From NCBI RefSeq assembly GCF_002831565.1, contig NZ_CP025096.1, positions 7,121,014 through 7,185,013 of the forward strand: a stretch of DNA of 64,000 bases, given 5' to 3'. Source of the DNA: Spirosoma pollinicola (GTDB lineage Bacteria > Bacteroidota > Bacteroidia > Cytophagales > Spirosomataceae). The notes below the pieces were generated by a model. The model was not told the DNA's origin, ran no database searches, and saw only the letters and a list, made by a program, of their open reading frames with translations. This document shows, one piece after another, positions 35,857-45,068 of this stretch. A program made the position numbers and the translations under genes. Numbering within the stretch: position 1 is the stretch's first letter; each line of letters begins with the position of its first letter.

Positions 35857-35965
35857 TGTGAGCCAATTAGTTGATCATAAAGAGGTGTATGGTACTTGAC
35901 TTATAAAGAAAGACACGGTACTTCCTGGTATCAACAAGTCAATAAATTATACATTTTGCCCATAA

Positions 35966-36709
35966 CTATCCTGACAGCCAGGCCTTGAAAGCACTAAAGC
36001 GTGCTTTGGGCAGGATCACTTCCTGAGTTTTTTCCGAAACAGAAATAAATAAACAGTACTTACCCTTTTCCCAGTAGGCATATTTCTGAATGCTTTTCCG
36101 ATGCAGGACAACATGCCGATTGACCCTGAAAAAGTCCCGGGGATTAAGCTCACCAGTTAACTTTTCCAGACTTTTATTGAGTTGAAAAAGCCCTAATTTA
36201 TGCCATACATAGTAGCCCCTTTGCCGGGTAAAAAAGTAAAGGCAGTCTTCGACCTGAAGTACCATACTACCTTTTTCGTCGTGGCCGAAGATCGTTTTTA
36301 GATAATTTGTCGAGAGGTCCGGATTGCCCTGCTGTTGCTGGCTTCGCTTTAATCGACTTTCAATCGCCATCAGCAAATCACTGCCCAGAAATGGTTTTGT
36401 CAAGTAGTCATCAGCACCCAGGACCATGCCCCGACGTACGTCTACTATATCAGCTTTGGCAGTCAGGAATATAAATGGTACATGGACCAGCCCCGGGTAG
36501 TTTCGAATCGACTCAAGCACCTGATGGCCATCCATATCCGGCATCATAATATCGCATACGATCAGGTTAGGCTGCCACACTTTAGCTTGTACAATACCTT
36601 TTACGCCATCGGCAGCTGTTCGTACTGTGTATCCGTTTATAGTCAGTAGTTCAGCTATATTCTCCCTGATTTGCGCAAAATCTTCAATGACCAGTAATTT
36701 AATTGACAT
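35966..36709 (-). CDS. LytTR-family response regulator
   Basis: The start at 36709 (MSIKLLVIEDFAQIRENIAE) gives 247 residues. The upstream 13 codons do not belong to the receiver fold. The receiver (1-120) has phospho-acceptor Asp53 in VCDIMMPDMDGH, Thr in LTAKAD and Lys in LTKPFL. The C-terminal part is a LytTR DNA-binding domain (about 150-247: VLQVEDCLYFFTRQRGYYVWH, PRDFFRVNRHVVLHRKSIQKYAYWEKGKY). It binds promoter repeats and probably reports the neighbouring PAS/GAF kinases. It is the first gene of the minus-strand signalling group. Confidence 0.92.
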   Translation of the reverse strand: MSIKLLVIEDFAQIRENIAELLTINGYTVRTAADGVKGIVQAKVWQPNLIVCDIMMPDMDGHQVLESIRNYPGLVHVPFIFLTAKADIVDVRRGMVLGADDYLTKPFLGSDLLMAIESRLKRSQQQQGNPDLSTNYLKTIFGHDEKGSMVLQVEDCLYFFTRQRGYYVWHKLGLFQLNKSLEKLTGELNPRDFFRVNRHVVLHRKSIQKYAYWEKGKYCLFISVSEKTQEVILPKARFSAFKAWLSG

Positions 36710-37447
36710 TTGGATGAGTGACACAATATAAATTTTAGCCCTACACATTCACTACATTAGTTACAAAACACCGTGTAACATACTGATAGAAAGATACATT
36801 TGGCCCTAAAATAATCCCTGCTTTTATTGTGTTGAGTCCAAAACGCGTTAAGTCAGAAGCCGATATGTGGCTTAAGAATCTATAGTTAAGCGAGTATAAA
36901 AGAAAAAGTCGTCAAATAAACCGACGTATTTATTTATTAAAACCTATATAACTTCTAATAAATGGTACAATATATAGTTGAGTATAAATATAAAGAATCG
37001 ATACACAAATATACATAATTACTACTATGAAAATAATAAGTTAAATATTTTTATACATAGTATCTTACAATAATTTCTTTACTAATATACTGAATTTGGA
37101 ATTGTGTTTATTTAAGAAGTGCAGCGTCATTTTATTTCTTGGTACAGCACCTATTCAAATCATAAAAGAAAGTATATGGCAACTAAATTTAACCATTCAA
37201 CATATTAAATAGCGAGAATAGATATACTTGTTTTGTGGATGTATTAAATAGCACTAGCTGAACTCCTTGACATGGCTTTTTCCCATATAATAATTCAGCC
37301 AGAGCCTGAGCGGGCCAGATTTGGAATCACCCAAACCAAGCCTTTATATTCACGCACTATTTCGGTGTTACAACCGATCTCGAATTTCTAAACGAACCCA
37401 CATTATTTTTTTGCGCGGTCGTACTCAACACCTTACAGGTATACTAC
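36710..37447. other. AT-rich divergent intergenic region, 738 bp
   Basis: No gene was found here. The stretch from about 36,900 to 37,250 is very AT-rich. It separates the minus-strand LytTR gene from the plus-strand REC-PAS-kinase gene, so promoters for both should lie here. A TTTG (37320-37323) followed after 21 nt by TATATTCA (37345-37352) is a partial promoter match about 100 nt before 37448. TATATTTG on the minus strand at 37003-37010 matches the -7 box without a clear -33 partner. Confidence 0.4.
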
Positions 37448-39040
37448 ATGATTCTTCTTGTCGATGATAGACCCGAGAATATTCTTCCACTAAAAAAAAT
37501 TCTCGAGTTACATCGCTTTTCGGTCGACACCGCCGGGTCGGGCGAAGAAGCCCTCAGGAAAGTCCTCAAGAAAGATTACGCGGTTATTATCCTTGACGTG
37601 CAAATGCCGGGCATGGACGGCTTTGAGGTCGCCAACGCCATTGCCGGTTTCAGTAAATCCAGGGATACGTCCATTATTTTTCTGTCGGCAGTTAACACCG
37701 AAAAACGGTTCATAACTCAGGGGTATACGGCTGGCGGAGTCGACTACCTGACCAAACCCGTCGACCCGGATATTCTGGTCCTTAAGGTCAAAACGCTCCG
37801 AAAAATATATGATCAGCAACAGGAATTACGGGCCACTCAGGAATCGTTACGTAAAGAGGTAGAGGTTCGAAAACAAGCGCAGGAAGCCCTGACGGCGCGA
37901 ATGCAGGAGTTACAGGTGGTGCTGGCCTCATTACCGCAAATGGCGTTTACTATAGCCCCTACCGGTCGAATCGAGTACGTTAATGAACATTGGTATCAGT
38001 ATTCAACCAGTGCGGAAACATTTCCGGTTACCCATCCCGACGATGATGTTTGTGACGAATGGAAAAAGGCACTGGCCGACGAAACCGAGTTTATGCACGA
38101 AGTGCGTCTGCAAGATTTGCTGACCGGCGATTTCAGATACCATCTTCTACGAATTATTCCCATTAAACAGCAAGGCGTTCTGAGCCGATGGATTGGCACC
38201 TTTACCGACATTCATCCGCAAAAACAGGCGGCAGAAGTGCTTGAGCAACAGGTCGAGTTGAGAACCAACGAACTCCTGAATAAAAATGCGGAACTAGAGC
38301 GCACCAACCACGAGTTGCAGCAATTTACCTGGGTCGTTTCGCATGACCTGAAAGAGCCACTTCGTAAAATACAGTTGCTGAACGACATTCTGAAAGAGAA
38401 ATTCTTCAAAGACAATCCCGAAGCTACATCCTACCTTAACCGGTCTATTCAGTCGTCGGCCCGCATGTCTGAACTGATCAAGGATCTCCTGGCTTACTCG
38501 CAACTATCAGCCCCTGAGGCATTTCAACCCACTGATCTTACTGTCTTACTGAATGAGTTGCTTACAGATTTTGATGAACAGATTAACCAGAAAAAGGCTG
38601 TGATCAAAGTGGATACCATGCCCACTATCGACATGGTACCAACCCGAATCAGGCAAGTCTTTCAAAACCTAATCAGCAACGCACTCAAGTTCTCGAAACC
38701 CGATCAACCCCCTCATATTGAGATCAGTGCAGAGCGCATTGATACCAAATCGATTGACAGCAACCCATCTCCTGCCGGCGACTTTTACCGGCTTATTGTG
38801 CGCGATAACGGCATCGGGTTCGACGAGAAATTCCTGAACCGGATATTCATTATTTTTCAGCGACTACACAATCGAACCGCCTACGAAGGGACGGGCATTG
38901 GCCTGGCCATAGCGAAGAAAAATATAGATAAACACAATGGCCTAATTTCGGCTAGTAGCCGGGTCGATGAGGGAGCCAGTTTTATCCTTATTTTACCGAT
39001 TCACCAAACTCATTCGCTGTCTGTTACTGACCTCCTGTAA
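37448..39040 (+). CDS. REC-PAS-histidine kinase
   Basis: The 530-residue soluble protein starts with a receiver (1-118; MILLVDDRPENILPLKKIL, Asp50 in ILDVQMPGMDG, Lys in YLTKPVD). A short coiled coil leads into a PAS domain (about 150-265) with the typical WHLL-like ending HLLRIIPIKQQGVLSRWIGTFTDI. HisKA has WVVSHDLKEPL (His299), and the HATPase (LISNALKFS, DNGIGFD, GTGIGLAIAKKNI) ends the chain. The SHDLKEPL type of H-box is that of phytochrome-like kinases. It is 21 bp upstream of the hybrid kinase gene, so it is probably the first gene of that operon. Confidence 0.92.
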   Translation: MILLVDDRPENILPLKKILELHRFSVDTAGSGEEALRKVLKKDYAVIILDVQMPGMDGFEVANAIAGFSKSRDTSIIFLSAVNTEKRFITQGYTAGGVDYLTKPVDPDILVLKVKTLRKIYDQQQELRATQESLRKEVEVRKQAQEALTARMQELQVVLASLPQMAFTIAPTGRIEYVNEHWYQYSTSAETFPVTHPDDDVCDEWKKALADETEFMHEVRLQDLLTGDFRYHLLRIIPIKQQGVLSRWIGTFTDIHPQKQAAEVLEQQVELRTNELLNKNAELERTNHELQQFTWVVSHDLKEPLRKIQLLNDILKEKFFKDNPEATSYLNRSIQSSARMSELIKDLLAYSQLSAPEAFQPTDLTVLLNELLTDFDEQINQKKAVIKVDTMPTIDMVPTRIRQVFQNLISNALKFSKPDQPPHIEISAERIDTKSIDSNPSPAGDFYRLIVRDNGIGFDEKFLNRIFIIFQRLHNRTAYEGTGIGLAIAKKNIDKHNGLISASSRVDEGASFILILPIHQTHSLSVTDLL

Positions 39041-39061
39041 GCCGATTTTAGTTAACTACTC

Positions 39062-42000
39062 ATGCCACAAACTGCCATCTCGAACTCCGTTATCAGACAA
39101 CTGCGCATTGTCTTTTCGTTGTCGACACTATTGCTTTTGATTAGCCTCACGGCTTCGTTTTATAGTATCCAGAAACTGATCAGTAATTCTCAACTGGTCA
39201 ACCATACCAATCAGGTAATCATTGAATCAGAGAATATTATCTCCTACATGAAAGATGCGGAGACAGGCCAGCGTGGTTACCTCGTTACGCTTGACCCGCT
39301 CTTTTTGCAGCCTTACACGGGCAGCCATGCCAACGTGAATGCCAGCTACGACCGGCTACTCCAACTTACCACCGACAACCCGGCACAGCAAAAACTTCTT
39401 GCCAGAGCCAAGGTTCTATATGAAGCCAAATTTGCCCAGATGCAACGGATTATCGACATGACCCGGTTGCGTAAAGCATCAATCCGGGATACGGTGGCGC
39501 AAAAGCGGGAAATGGTCGTGGGAAAACAACTAATGGACGACCTCCGGCTGGCGATTAATCAGACAAAAACAGAAGAAAATAATCTGCTCCAAACACGTAT
39601 CCAGCAACAACAACTCTACATTACCTACACGCCCTTTCTTCTGGTTGTGGCGGCTATAATTTCTATGATGATCACGGCTTTTACCTACGTGCGTATCAAG
39701 AAAGATCTCGACGAACGACTGAAGCTACAACAACTGGCCGAAGCTAAATACATTGAAACAGCCAGACGCATTACGCTGATGGAGAACATCACGCATGACA
39801 TTGCTAGTGGCAATTATTCGGTGCGAAGCCAGGACACAGCGAGCGATGAATTGGGCCGTATTTCGGCAGCACTGAACCAGATGGCGACCGCCCTTGAACA
39901 GACATTCAAGGATTTAAAAGACAAAAACTGGCTGCAAACGGGTACTGTCAGCCTGAGCGATGCCATTCGGGGAGAAAAAGAAATAGGCAAGCTGGCAACA
40001 AGCCTGATTAATACCATTGCCGAGTACACAAACGCCCCAATGGGCACTATTTACCTGACTGACACTGACTCAAGTTATAAACTGGCAGGAAGTTACGCAG
40101 CCCAACACGTGCCCACTTCGGTTAAAGCTGGCGAAGGATTGATTGGGCAGGCTATTAGCCGTAAGAAAACAATTATTGTACAGGATATTCCGGCCGATTA
40201 CAGCCAAATAACATCTTCGCTGGGCAACGCCCGTCCGGCGGCCCTGGTTATTGCACCACTCATTTACGGCAATGCATGCCTCGGTGCCATTGAGTTGGGC
40301 TTTTTGAAAAAACCAACATCGCTGGAAATCGGCTTTTTAGAACACAATCAAGAAGCGATGGCCATCGGCCTCAACGCGGCTTTCGACTACGTTAAGCTGC
40401 AAAATTTTCTGGAAGAAACGCAGGCACAGGCCGAGGAGCTTCAGGCGCAGCATACCGAAATGGAGTACCTGAACGCCGAACTCGAAATGCAGGCCCAGAA
40501 ATTGCAGGCGTCGGAAGAGGAGTTGCGCGTTCAACAAGAGGAACTGCAACAAACCAATACCGAACTCGAAGAACGTGGTTTGCTGCTGGAAGAGAAAAAC
40601 AGCGAAATTCAGCGAAAAGCCGATGAGCTTGAGTTAACGACCCGCTACAAATCGGAGTTTCTGGCGAATATGTCCCATGAACTCCGCACACCGCTCAACT
40701 CTATTTTACTGTTGAGCCGACTGCTGGCCGAAAACCACGAGGCAACCCTTTCGGACGATCAGGTTGAATATGCGCGCGTCATTCAATCGTCGGGCAACGG
40801 GCTGCTTGGCCTGATCGACGAAATTCTCGACCTGTCGAAGATCGAAGCCGGGCAAATGAGTCTTGATTATCAGGATACCGCCGTTGCCGAAGTTACCGAT
40901 GAACTCAACTCGCTGTTTGCGTTGCTGGCGAAAGATAAAGGGCTGGACTTCAGCATTTCTGTGGACGCCGATGTGCCCGCAATTATTGAAACCGACAAAT
41001 TGCGGCTGGGGCAAATCCTGAAGAATCTGCTCTCGAATGCACTCAAGTTTACGGCCAGCGGCAGCGTTTCACTCACCATCAAACGGCAAGTGGGTAGTTC
41101 GGCTAATGCGTCGGCAGAAAATATCTGTTTTGTCGTAAACGATACGGGTATTGGTATTGCGCCCGAAAAACAACCGCTCGTTTTTGAAGCCTTCCAGCAA
41201 GCCGACGGGTCGACCAAACGAAAGTATGGCGGCACGGGTCTGGGCTTGTCGATCAGCCGCGAACTGGCCAAGCTGCTGGGCGGAGAAATCGCCCTAACCA
41301 GCCGGGTAAATGAGGGTTCAGAATTTACGGTAATCTTACCGTTATCGAATACGCAGCTGGCAAAAACAGCTGTCCAGACGAGTTCGCAGCCGGGCTTCGG
41401 TCAGTCACCATTTCCATCAACCGGCGCACCAGCTCATCCGTTTCACACGCATTCGGACAATCTGCCCCAGAAGTCTTCGAACGAGACAGCTAATCAATAC
41501 ATTAGCACCAGCATTCCGGAAGCAATTCCAGACGATCGTGGTGGTATTACCGAAAAAGACAAGGTCATCCTCATTATTGAAGACGATACCAACTTTGCCA
41601 AATCCCTGCTGGATTATGCCCGTAAAAAAGGCTACAAGGGTATTGTAGCGGTGCAGGGCGACGAAGGGCTAAAGCTGGCCTCGATCTACAAACCGCTGGG
41701 GATTCTGCTCGATATTCAACTCCCGGTCATGAGCGGCTGGCAGGTGATGGACGCACTGAAAGCTGACCCGCAAACACGGCCAATTCCGGTGCATATCATG
41801 TCGTCGCACAAGATGAAGAACGAAAGTCTGTTGCGAGGAGCCATTGATTTTGTCGACAAGCCGGTGGCCTTTGAACAGCTTCAGGATGTCTTCAAAAAAA
41901 TAGAATACGTCCTGAACCGTAACGCCAAGAAGGTACTCATCATTGAAGACAACCCCAAGCACGCCAAAGCACTGTCTTATTTTCTGGAAACGTTTAACAT

Positions 42001-42739
42001 CTCCTCCGAATTAAAAAGCAACATATCCGAAGGCATCAGTGCTTTAAAACGCAAAGAAGTGGACTGCGTTATTCTGGACATGGGCATACCTGATACAAAC
42101 GCCTACGAAACGCTGGAAGAAGCCAGAAAAAATCCGGGGCTGGAAAACCTCCCGATCATCATCTTCACGGGCAAAAGTCTGTCGATGTCGGAGGAGTTGA
42201 AAATTAAAAAATATGCCGACTCGATTATTGTCAAAACGGCCCACTCTTACCAGCGTATGATTGACGAAGTATCGCTCTTCCTGCATTTGGTTGAAGAGAA
42301 CAAGCAGACGAAAAGCAACAACGGCATCTCGAAAAAGCTGGGTGCCCTGAGTCAGGTATTGAACAACAAAACGGTACTGGTTGCCGATGATGATGTGCGA
42401 AATATATTCTCCCTCTCGAAAGCCCTCGAACAGTATAACATGACGGTCATTGCGGCACTGGATGGAAAAGAAGCCCTGCAAAAGCTGGAAGAAAATCCGG
42501 GTATCGATGTGGTACTGCTGGATATGATGATGCCCCAGATGGATGGCTACGAAACTGCGAGAACGATTCGGGAACATAGCCAGTGGAAAACCTTACCCGT
42601 TATTGCCGTAACCGCCAAAGCCATGACCGGCGACCGTGAGAAATGCATACAGGCTGGCGCATCGGATTACATTACCAAACCCGTTGATATTGACCAGCTT
42701 ATTTCCCTATTGCGTGTTTGGTTATATGATAAAAGTTAG
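39062..42739 (+). CDS. Membrane hybrid kinase: CHASE3-HAMP-GAF-HK-REC-REC-REC
   Basis: The 1,225-residue protein has a first helix (about 15-33), an outside CHASE3 domain (SYMKDAETGQRGYLVT), a second helix (about 187-210) and a HAMP region. A GAF domain (295-450) leads to a Glu/Gln-rich coiled coil (450-530, LQASEEELRVQQEELQQTN). HisKA has ANMSHELRTPLN (His539), followed by an HATPase (650-760). Three receivers follow, with phospho-acceptors Asp884, Asp1006 and Asp1154; the third (KTVLVADDDVRNIFSLSKAL) is the most canonical. Kinase and receivers allow an internal relay. A receiver, CheR and CheB genes follow at once. The coiled coil resembles chemoreceptor methylation helices in composition. 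Confidence 0.93.
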   Translation: MPQTAISNSVIRQLRIVFSLSTLLLLISLTASFYSIQKLISNSQLVNHTNQVIIESENIISYMKDAETGQRGYLVTLDPLFLQPYTGSHANVNASYDRLLQLTTDNPAQQKLLARAKVLYEAKFAQMQRIIDMTRLRKASIRDTVAQKREMVVGKQLMDDLRLAINQTKTEENNLLQTRIQQQQLYITYTPFLLVVAAIISMMITAFTYVRIKKDLDERLKLQQLAEAKYIETARRITLMENITHDIASGNYSVRSQDTASDELGRISAALNQMATALEQTFKDLKDKNWLQTGTVSLSDAIRGEKEIGKLATSLINTIAEYTNAPMGTIYLTDTDSSYKLAGSYAAQHVPTSVKAGEGLIGQAISRKKTIIVQDIPADYSQITSSLGNARPAALVIAPLIYGNACLGAIELGFLKKPTSLEIGFLEHNQEAMAIGLNAAFDYVKLQNFLEETQAQAEELQAQHTEMEYLNAELEMQAQKLQASEEELRVQQEELQQTNTELEERGLLLEEKNSEIQRKADELELTTRYKSEFLANMSHELRTPLNSILLLSRLLAENHEATLSDDQVEYARVIQSSGNGLLGLIDEILDLSKIEAGQMSLDYQDTAVAEVTDELNSLFALLAKDKGLDFSISVDADVPAIIETDKLRLGQILKNLLSNALKFTASGSVSLTIKRQVGSSANASAENICFVVNDTGIGIAPEKQPLVFEAFQQADGSTKRKYGGTGLGLSISRELAKLLGGEIALTSRVNEGSEFTVILPLSNTQLAKTAVQTSSQPGFGQSPFPSTGAPAHPFHTHSDNLPQKSSNETANQYISTSIPEAIPDDRGGITEKDKVILIIEDDTNFAKSLLDYARKKGYKGIVAVQGDEGLKLASIYKPLGILLDIQLPVMSGWQVMDALKADPQTRPIPVHIMSSHKMKNESLLRGAIDFVDKPVAFEQLQDVFKKIEYVLNRNAKKVLIIEDNPKHAKALSYFLETFNISSELKSNISEGISALKRKEVDCVILDMGIPDTNAYETLEEARKNPGLENLPIIIFTGKSLSMSEELKIKKYADSIIVKTAHSYQRMIDEVSLFLHLVEENKQTKSNNGISKKLGALSQVLNNKTVLVADDDVRNIFSLSKALEQYNMTVIAALDGKEALQKLEENPGIDVVLLDMMMPQMDGYETARTIREHSQWKTLPVIAVTAKAMTGDREKCIQAGASDYITKPVDIDQLISLLRVWLYDKS

Positions 42740-42740
42740 T

Positions 42741-42826
42741 CACAGAGATACACAGAGACGCACGGTGATACACAGAGAAAAATTAAAATCTCTATGTATC
42801 TCCGTGCGTCTCTGTGTATCTCTGTG
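42741..42826. repeat. 38-bp inverted repeat of CACAGAGA words
   Basis: The arms 42741-42778 and 42789-42826 match with two mismatches across a 10-nt loop. They are built from CACAGAGATA/CACAGAGACG words. The repeat starts 1 bp after the hybrid kinase stop and ends 18 bp before the ATG of the next receiver gene. It shares the CACAGAG word with the element at 44638-44784. Confidence 0.8.
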
Positions 42827-42844
42827 GCAAAATATCCCAACAAA

Positions 42845-43210
42845 ATGATTAAAAAACGAGTCTTACTCATCGACGACGATCCTCGCAACATTTTTGCGCT
42901 GACGGCTACACTGAAAGCGAAATCATTCGAGTGTATTGCCTGTAGCAGTGCGCGGGAAGCGATCGATGTTTTACAAACCAATGAGATTGTCGATGTGATT
43001 CTTATTGATATGATGATGCCTGAAATGGATGGTTACGAAGCTATTCCACGCATTAAAAATCTGGAGAACCGAAAACTGACGCCCATCTTCGCGGTAACGG
43101 CCCAGGCTATGGTGGGTGATCGGGAAAAGTGTTTGCGGGCAGGAGCAACAGATTACCTGTCGAAACCAATTGATGTAGACAGGCTCATTCTACTCCTATC
43201 GCAGATTTAA
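42845..43210 (+). CDS. Single-domain response regulator
   Basis: The start at 42845 (MIKKRVLLIDDDPRNIFAL) gives 121 residues. An in-frame start further upstream would only translate the inverted repeat. It is a stand-alone receiver with Asp55 in LIDMMMPEMDGYE, Thr in AVTAQAM and Lys in YLSKPIDVD. It is closely similar to the last receiver of the neighbouring hybrid kinase (both read DDD..NIFALT/S and GDREKCxxAGAxDY), so it looks like a split-off copy of that domain. It probably shuttles phosphoryl groups within this cluster or controls the CheR protein encoded 9 bp downstream. Confidence 0.92.
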   Translation: MIKKRVLLIDDDPRNIFALTATLKAKSFECIACSSAREAIDVLQTNEIVDVILIDMMMPEMDGYEAIPRIKNLENRKLTPIFAVTAQAMVGDREKCLRAGATDYLSKPIDVDRLILLLSQI

Positions 43211-43219
43211 TAGATTGCC

Positions 43220-44029
43220 ATGATTACTGAGGAAGACGTTGATCTTTTACTGAACGATCTGCTTGAGCTATACGGGTATGACTTTACCCATTATTCCAGA
43301 GCGTCACTGAAACGGCGGATTAACCGTCTGCTGGCGCTGGATAAATTTCCGAGTTTTGCCGAACTCCGATACCAGATTCGATCGGATGCGCATTACCTAA
43401 AGCGTTTTGTAGAAGAATTGACAGTTAACGTGACTGAGATGTTCCGCGACCCGCTGTTCTATAAATCACTCCGAACAACGGTACTGCCAACGCTGACGTC
43501 GAAACCGTTTATAAGAATCTGGCATGCGGGCTGCTCAACCGGCGAAGAAGTGTTTTCAATGGCTATCTTGTTAAAAGAAGTCAATCTGCTTCAAAAAACG
43601 TTACTCTATGCTACCGACCTGAACCCCGAGGTTCTGGAAACAGCCCGGAAGGGTATTTTTGCGTTGGGGCCGATGAAGCAATATTCTGAAAATTACATCT
43701 TATCGGGCGGCACAGCCGATTTTTCAACTTACTATACAGCCCAGTATGGACACGTCAAGTTCAGGAATGACCTAGCCGAAAAAATGGTTTTTTCGACGCA
43801 TAACCTGGTATCTGACCGCTCTTTTAACGAGTTCGATTTGATCCTGTGCCGGAACGTGCTCATTTACTTCGACAAAGACCTGCAACAGCGGGTCTTGTCG
43901 CTTTTCGACGAAAGTCTCGGGCCTTTAGGCTATTTGGCTTTAGGGGCTAAAGAAACACTAAATTTCTCATCATTAAAGCCTATGTTCAGGCAACTGGAGG
44001 GTGAAAAAATATGGCGGAAAATAGGCTGA
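43220..44029 (+). CDS. cheR: CheR-type protein-glutamate methyltransferase
   Basis: The 269-residue protein has the CheR N-terminal helical domain (GYDFTHYSRASLKRRINRLL) and the SAM-binding domain with IWHAGCSTGEEVFSMAILL, LLYATDLNPEVLETARKGIF and LILCRNVLIYFDKDLQQRV. CheR methylates Glu side chains of chemoreceptors using SAM. No chemoreceptor, CheA or CheW gene is in the window, so its target is probably local, for example the hybrid kinase coiled coil. It overlaps the CheB gene by 19 bp, which points to tight co-expression. A second CheR paralogue lies at 48473. Confidence 0.93.
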   Translation: MITEEDVDLLLNDLLELYGYDFTHYSRASLKRRINRLLALDKFPSFAELRYQIRSDAHYLKRFVEELTVNVTEMFRDPLFYKSLRTTVLPTLTSKPFIRIWHAGCSTGEEVFSMAILLKEVNLLQKTLLYATDLNPEVLETARKGIFALGPMKQYSENYILSGGTADFSTYYTAQYGHVKFRNDLAEKMVFSTHNLVSDRSFNEFDLILCRNVLIYFDKDLQQRVLSLFDESLGPLGYLALGAKETLNFSSLKPMFRQLEGEKIWRKIG

Positions 44030-44601
44030 CCCACCCCTGTGAAGCCATTGTTATGGGGGGGTCTACAGGAAGTATTGAGGTGTTACTTAGTGTATTACCA
44101 CAACTACCCGATCCACTTTCGTTTGCCCTGATCATTGTCCTGCATCGTAAAAATACAGCCGACTCCACTCTGGCGAACCTGCTTTCACTTAAAACAACTA
44201 TTCCCCTCCGCGAGGTAGACGATAAAGATGTGGTCAGACCGGGAACCATATACCTCGCCCCTGCGGACTACCATCTTCTGATTGAACAGGATAGAACATT
44301 TTCATTGGACGATTCCGAGAAAGTGAATTTCAGTCGGCCCTCTATCGATGTCACGTTCGAATCGGCTGCCGATGTGTATGGTTCATCGTTGGTAGGAATA
44401 TTACTCTCCGGAGCCAATGCAGATGGTAGTGCAGGCTTGAGAGCTATAAAAAAAGCAGGGGGTCTGCTCGTGGTTCAGCAACCCGAAACGGCCCAGGTTG
44501 GCTTTATGCCTCAACAGGCAATCCTGAACACTGCTGTCGATTATATACTGACTGTTCCACAGTTAATTGACTTTATCAAGTCCCTGAATTTGACTCATTG
44601 A
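44011..44601 (+). CDS. cheB: CheB-type methylesterase without receiver domain
   Basis: The 196-residue protein is only the CheB catalytic domain. The triad is Ser18 in VMGGSTGSIE, His45 in IIVLHRKN and Asp138 in LLSGANADGSAGL. The regulatory receiver present in enteric CheB is missing. It removes methyl esters added by CheR, or deamidates Gln. It overlaps the cheR 3' end by 19 bp. Control could come from the stand-alone receiver encoded just before cheR. It is the only CheB in view, so it may serve both CheR proteins. Confidence 0.92.
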   Translation: MAENRLTHPCEAIVMGGSTGSIEVLLSVLPQLPDPLSFALIIVLHRKNTADSTLANLLSLKTTIPLREVDDKDVVRPGTIYLAPADYHLLIEQDRTFSLDDSEKVNFSRPSIDVTFESAADVYGSSLVGILLSGANADGSAGLRAIKKAGGLLVVQQPETAQVGFMPQQAILNTAVDYILTVPQLIDFIKSLNLTH

Positions 44602-44637
44602 TAAAGGGAGTTTTACAGGTCTTGTTAGCCAGTTATC

Positions 44638-44784
44638 TGAACAAATTTTTTTAACCACAGAGACGGTCCGCCGTTGCGGCACAGAGTGCACAGAGGTTTA
44701 TAAGGGTAGAAAATAACCCATTAGACCTCTGTGCACTCTGTGCCGCAACGGCGGACCGTCTCTGTGGTTAAAAAAATTTGTTCA
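44638..44784. repeat. 60-bp perfect inverted repeat after cheB
   Basis: The arms 44638-44697 and 44725-44784 are perfect complements with a 27-nt loop. They include ACCACAGAGACGG, GCGGCACAGAGTGCACAGAGG and an inner palindrome (ACGG-TCCG-CCGT). The arms begin with seven T/A pairs. A hairpin of this size with an A/T stretch at its base could end transcription of the cheR-cheB operon. It is the longest perfect repeat in the window. Confidence 0.85.
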
Positions 44785-45009
44785 AGTAGTTGTGATATTT
44801 TCCCGAATGACAAAATCACGCTCAAAACATAATCCTAAACAGTCTTAATAATACGACCAAACACATTAGCACTTACTCTAAACTAAAAATCATACGGCTA
44901 ACGTCACTACTCATACGCATCATCCTGATTTAGTAAGTATAAATACTCAGTATTTTTGACATATAAACGTACCTTATAATTGATATATGAACTATTCATA
45001 ATAGATTTC

Positions 45010-45041
45010 TTTGTTTTTGCTCTACCACCAAAGTATCTTTA
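45010..45041 (+). promoter_or_regulatory. Probable promoter of the second hybrid kinase operon
   Basis: TTTG (45010-45013), a 20-nt spacer and TATCTTTA (45034-45041) match the Bacteroidota consensus TTTG-N20-TAnnTTTG at all but the last base. The predicted start is about 20 nt before the ATG at 45069. The preceding 225 bp of AT-rich sequence hold no gene. Confidence 0.5.
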
Positions 45042-45068
45042 TTGTTTACATATTATAAGATATAGTAA

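Noticed and set aside
42794..42844. Upstream start for the lone receiver (MYLRASLCISV...)
   Set aside because: These codons are the right arm of the 42741-42826 inverted repeat. The receiver fold begins at 42845.
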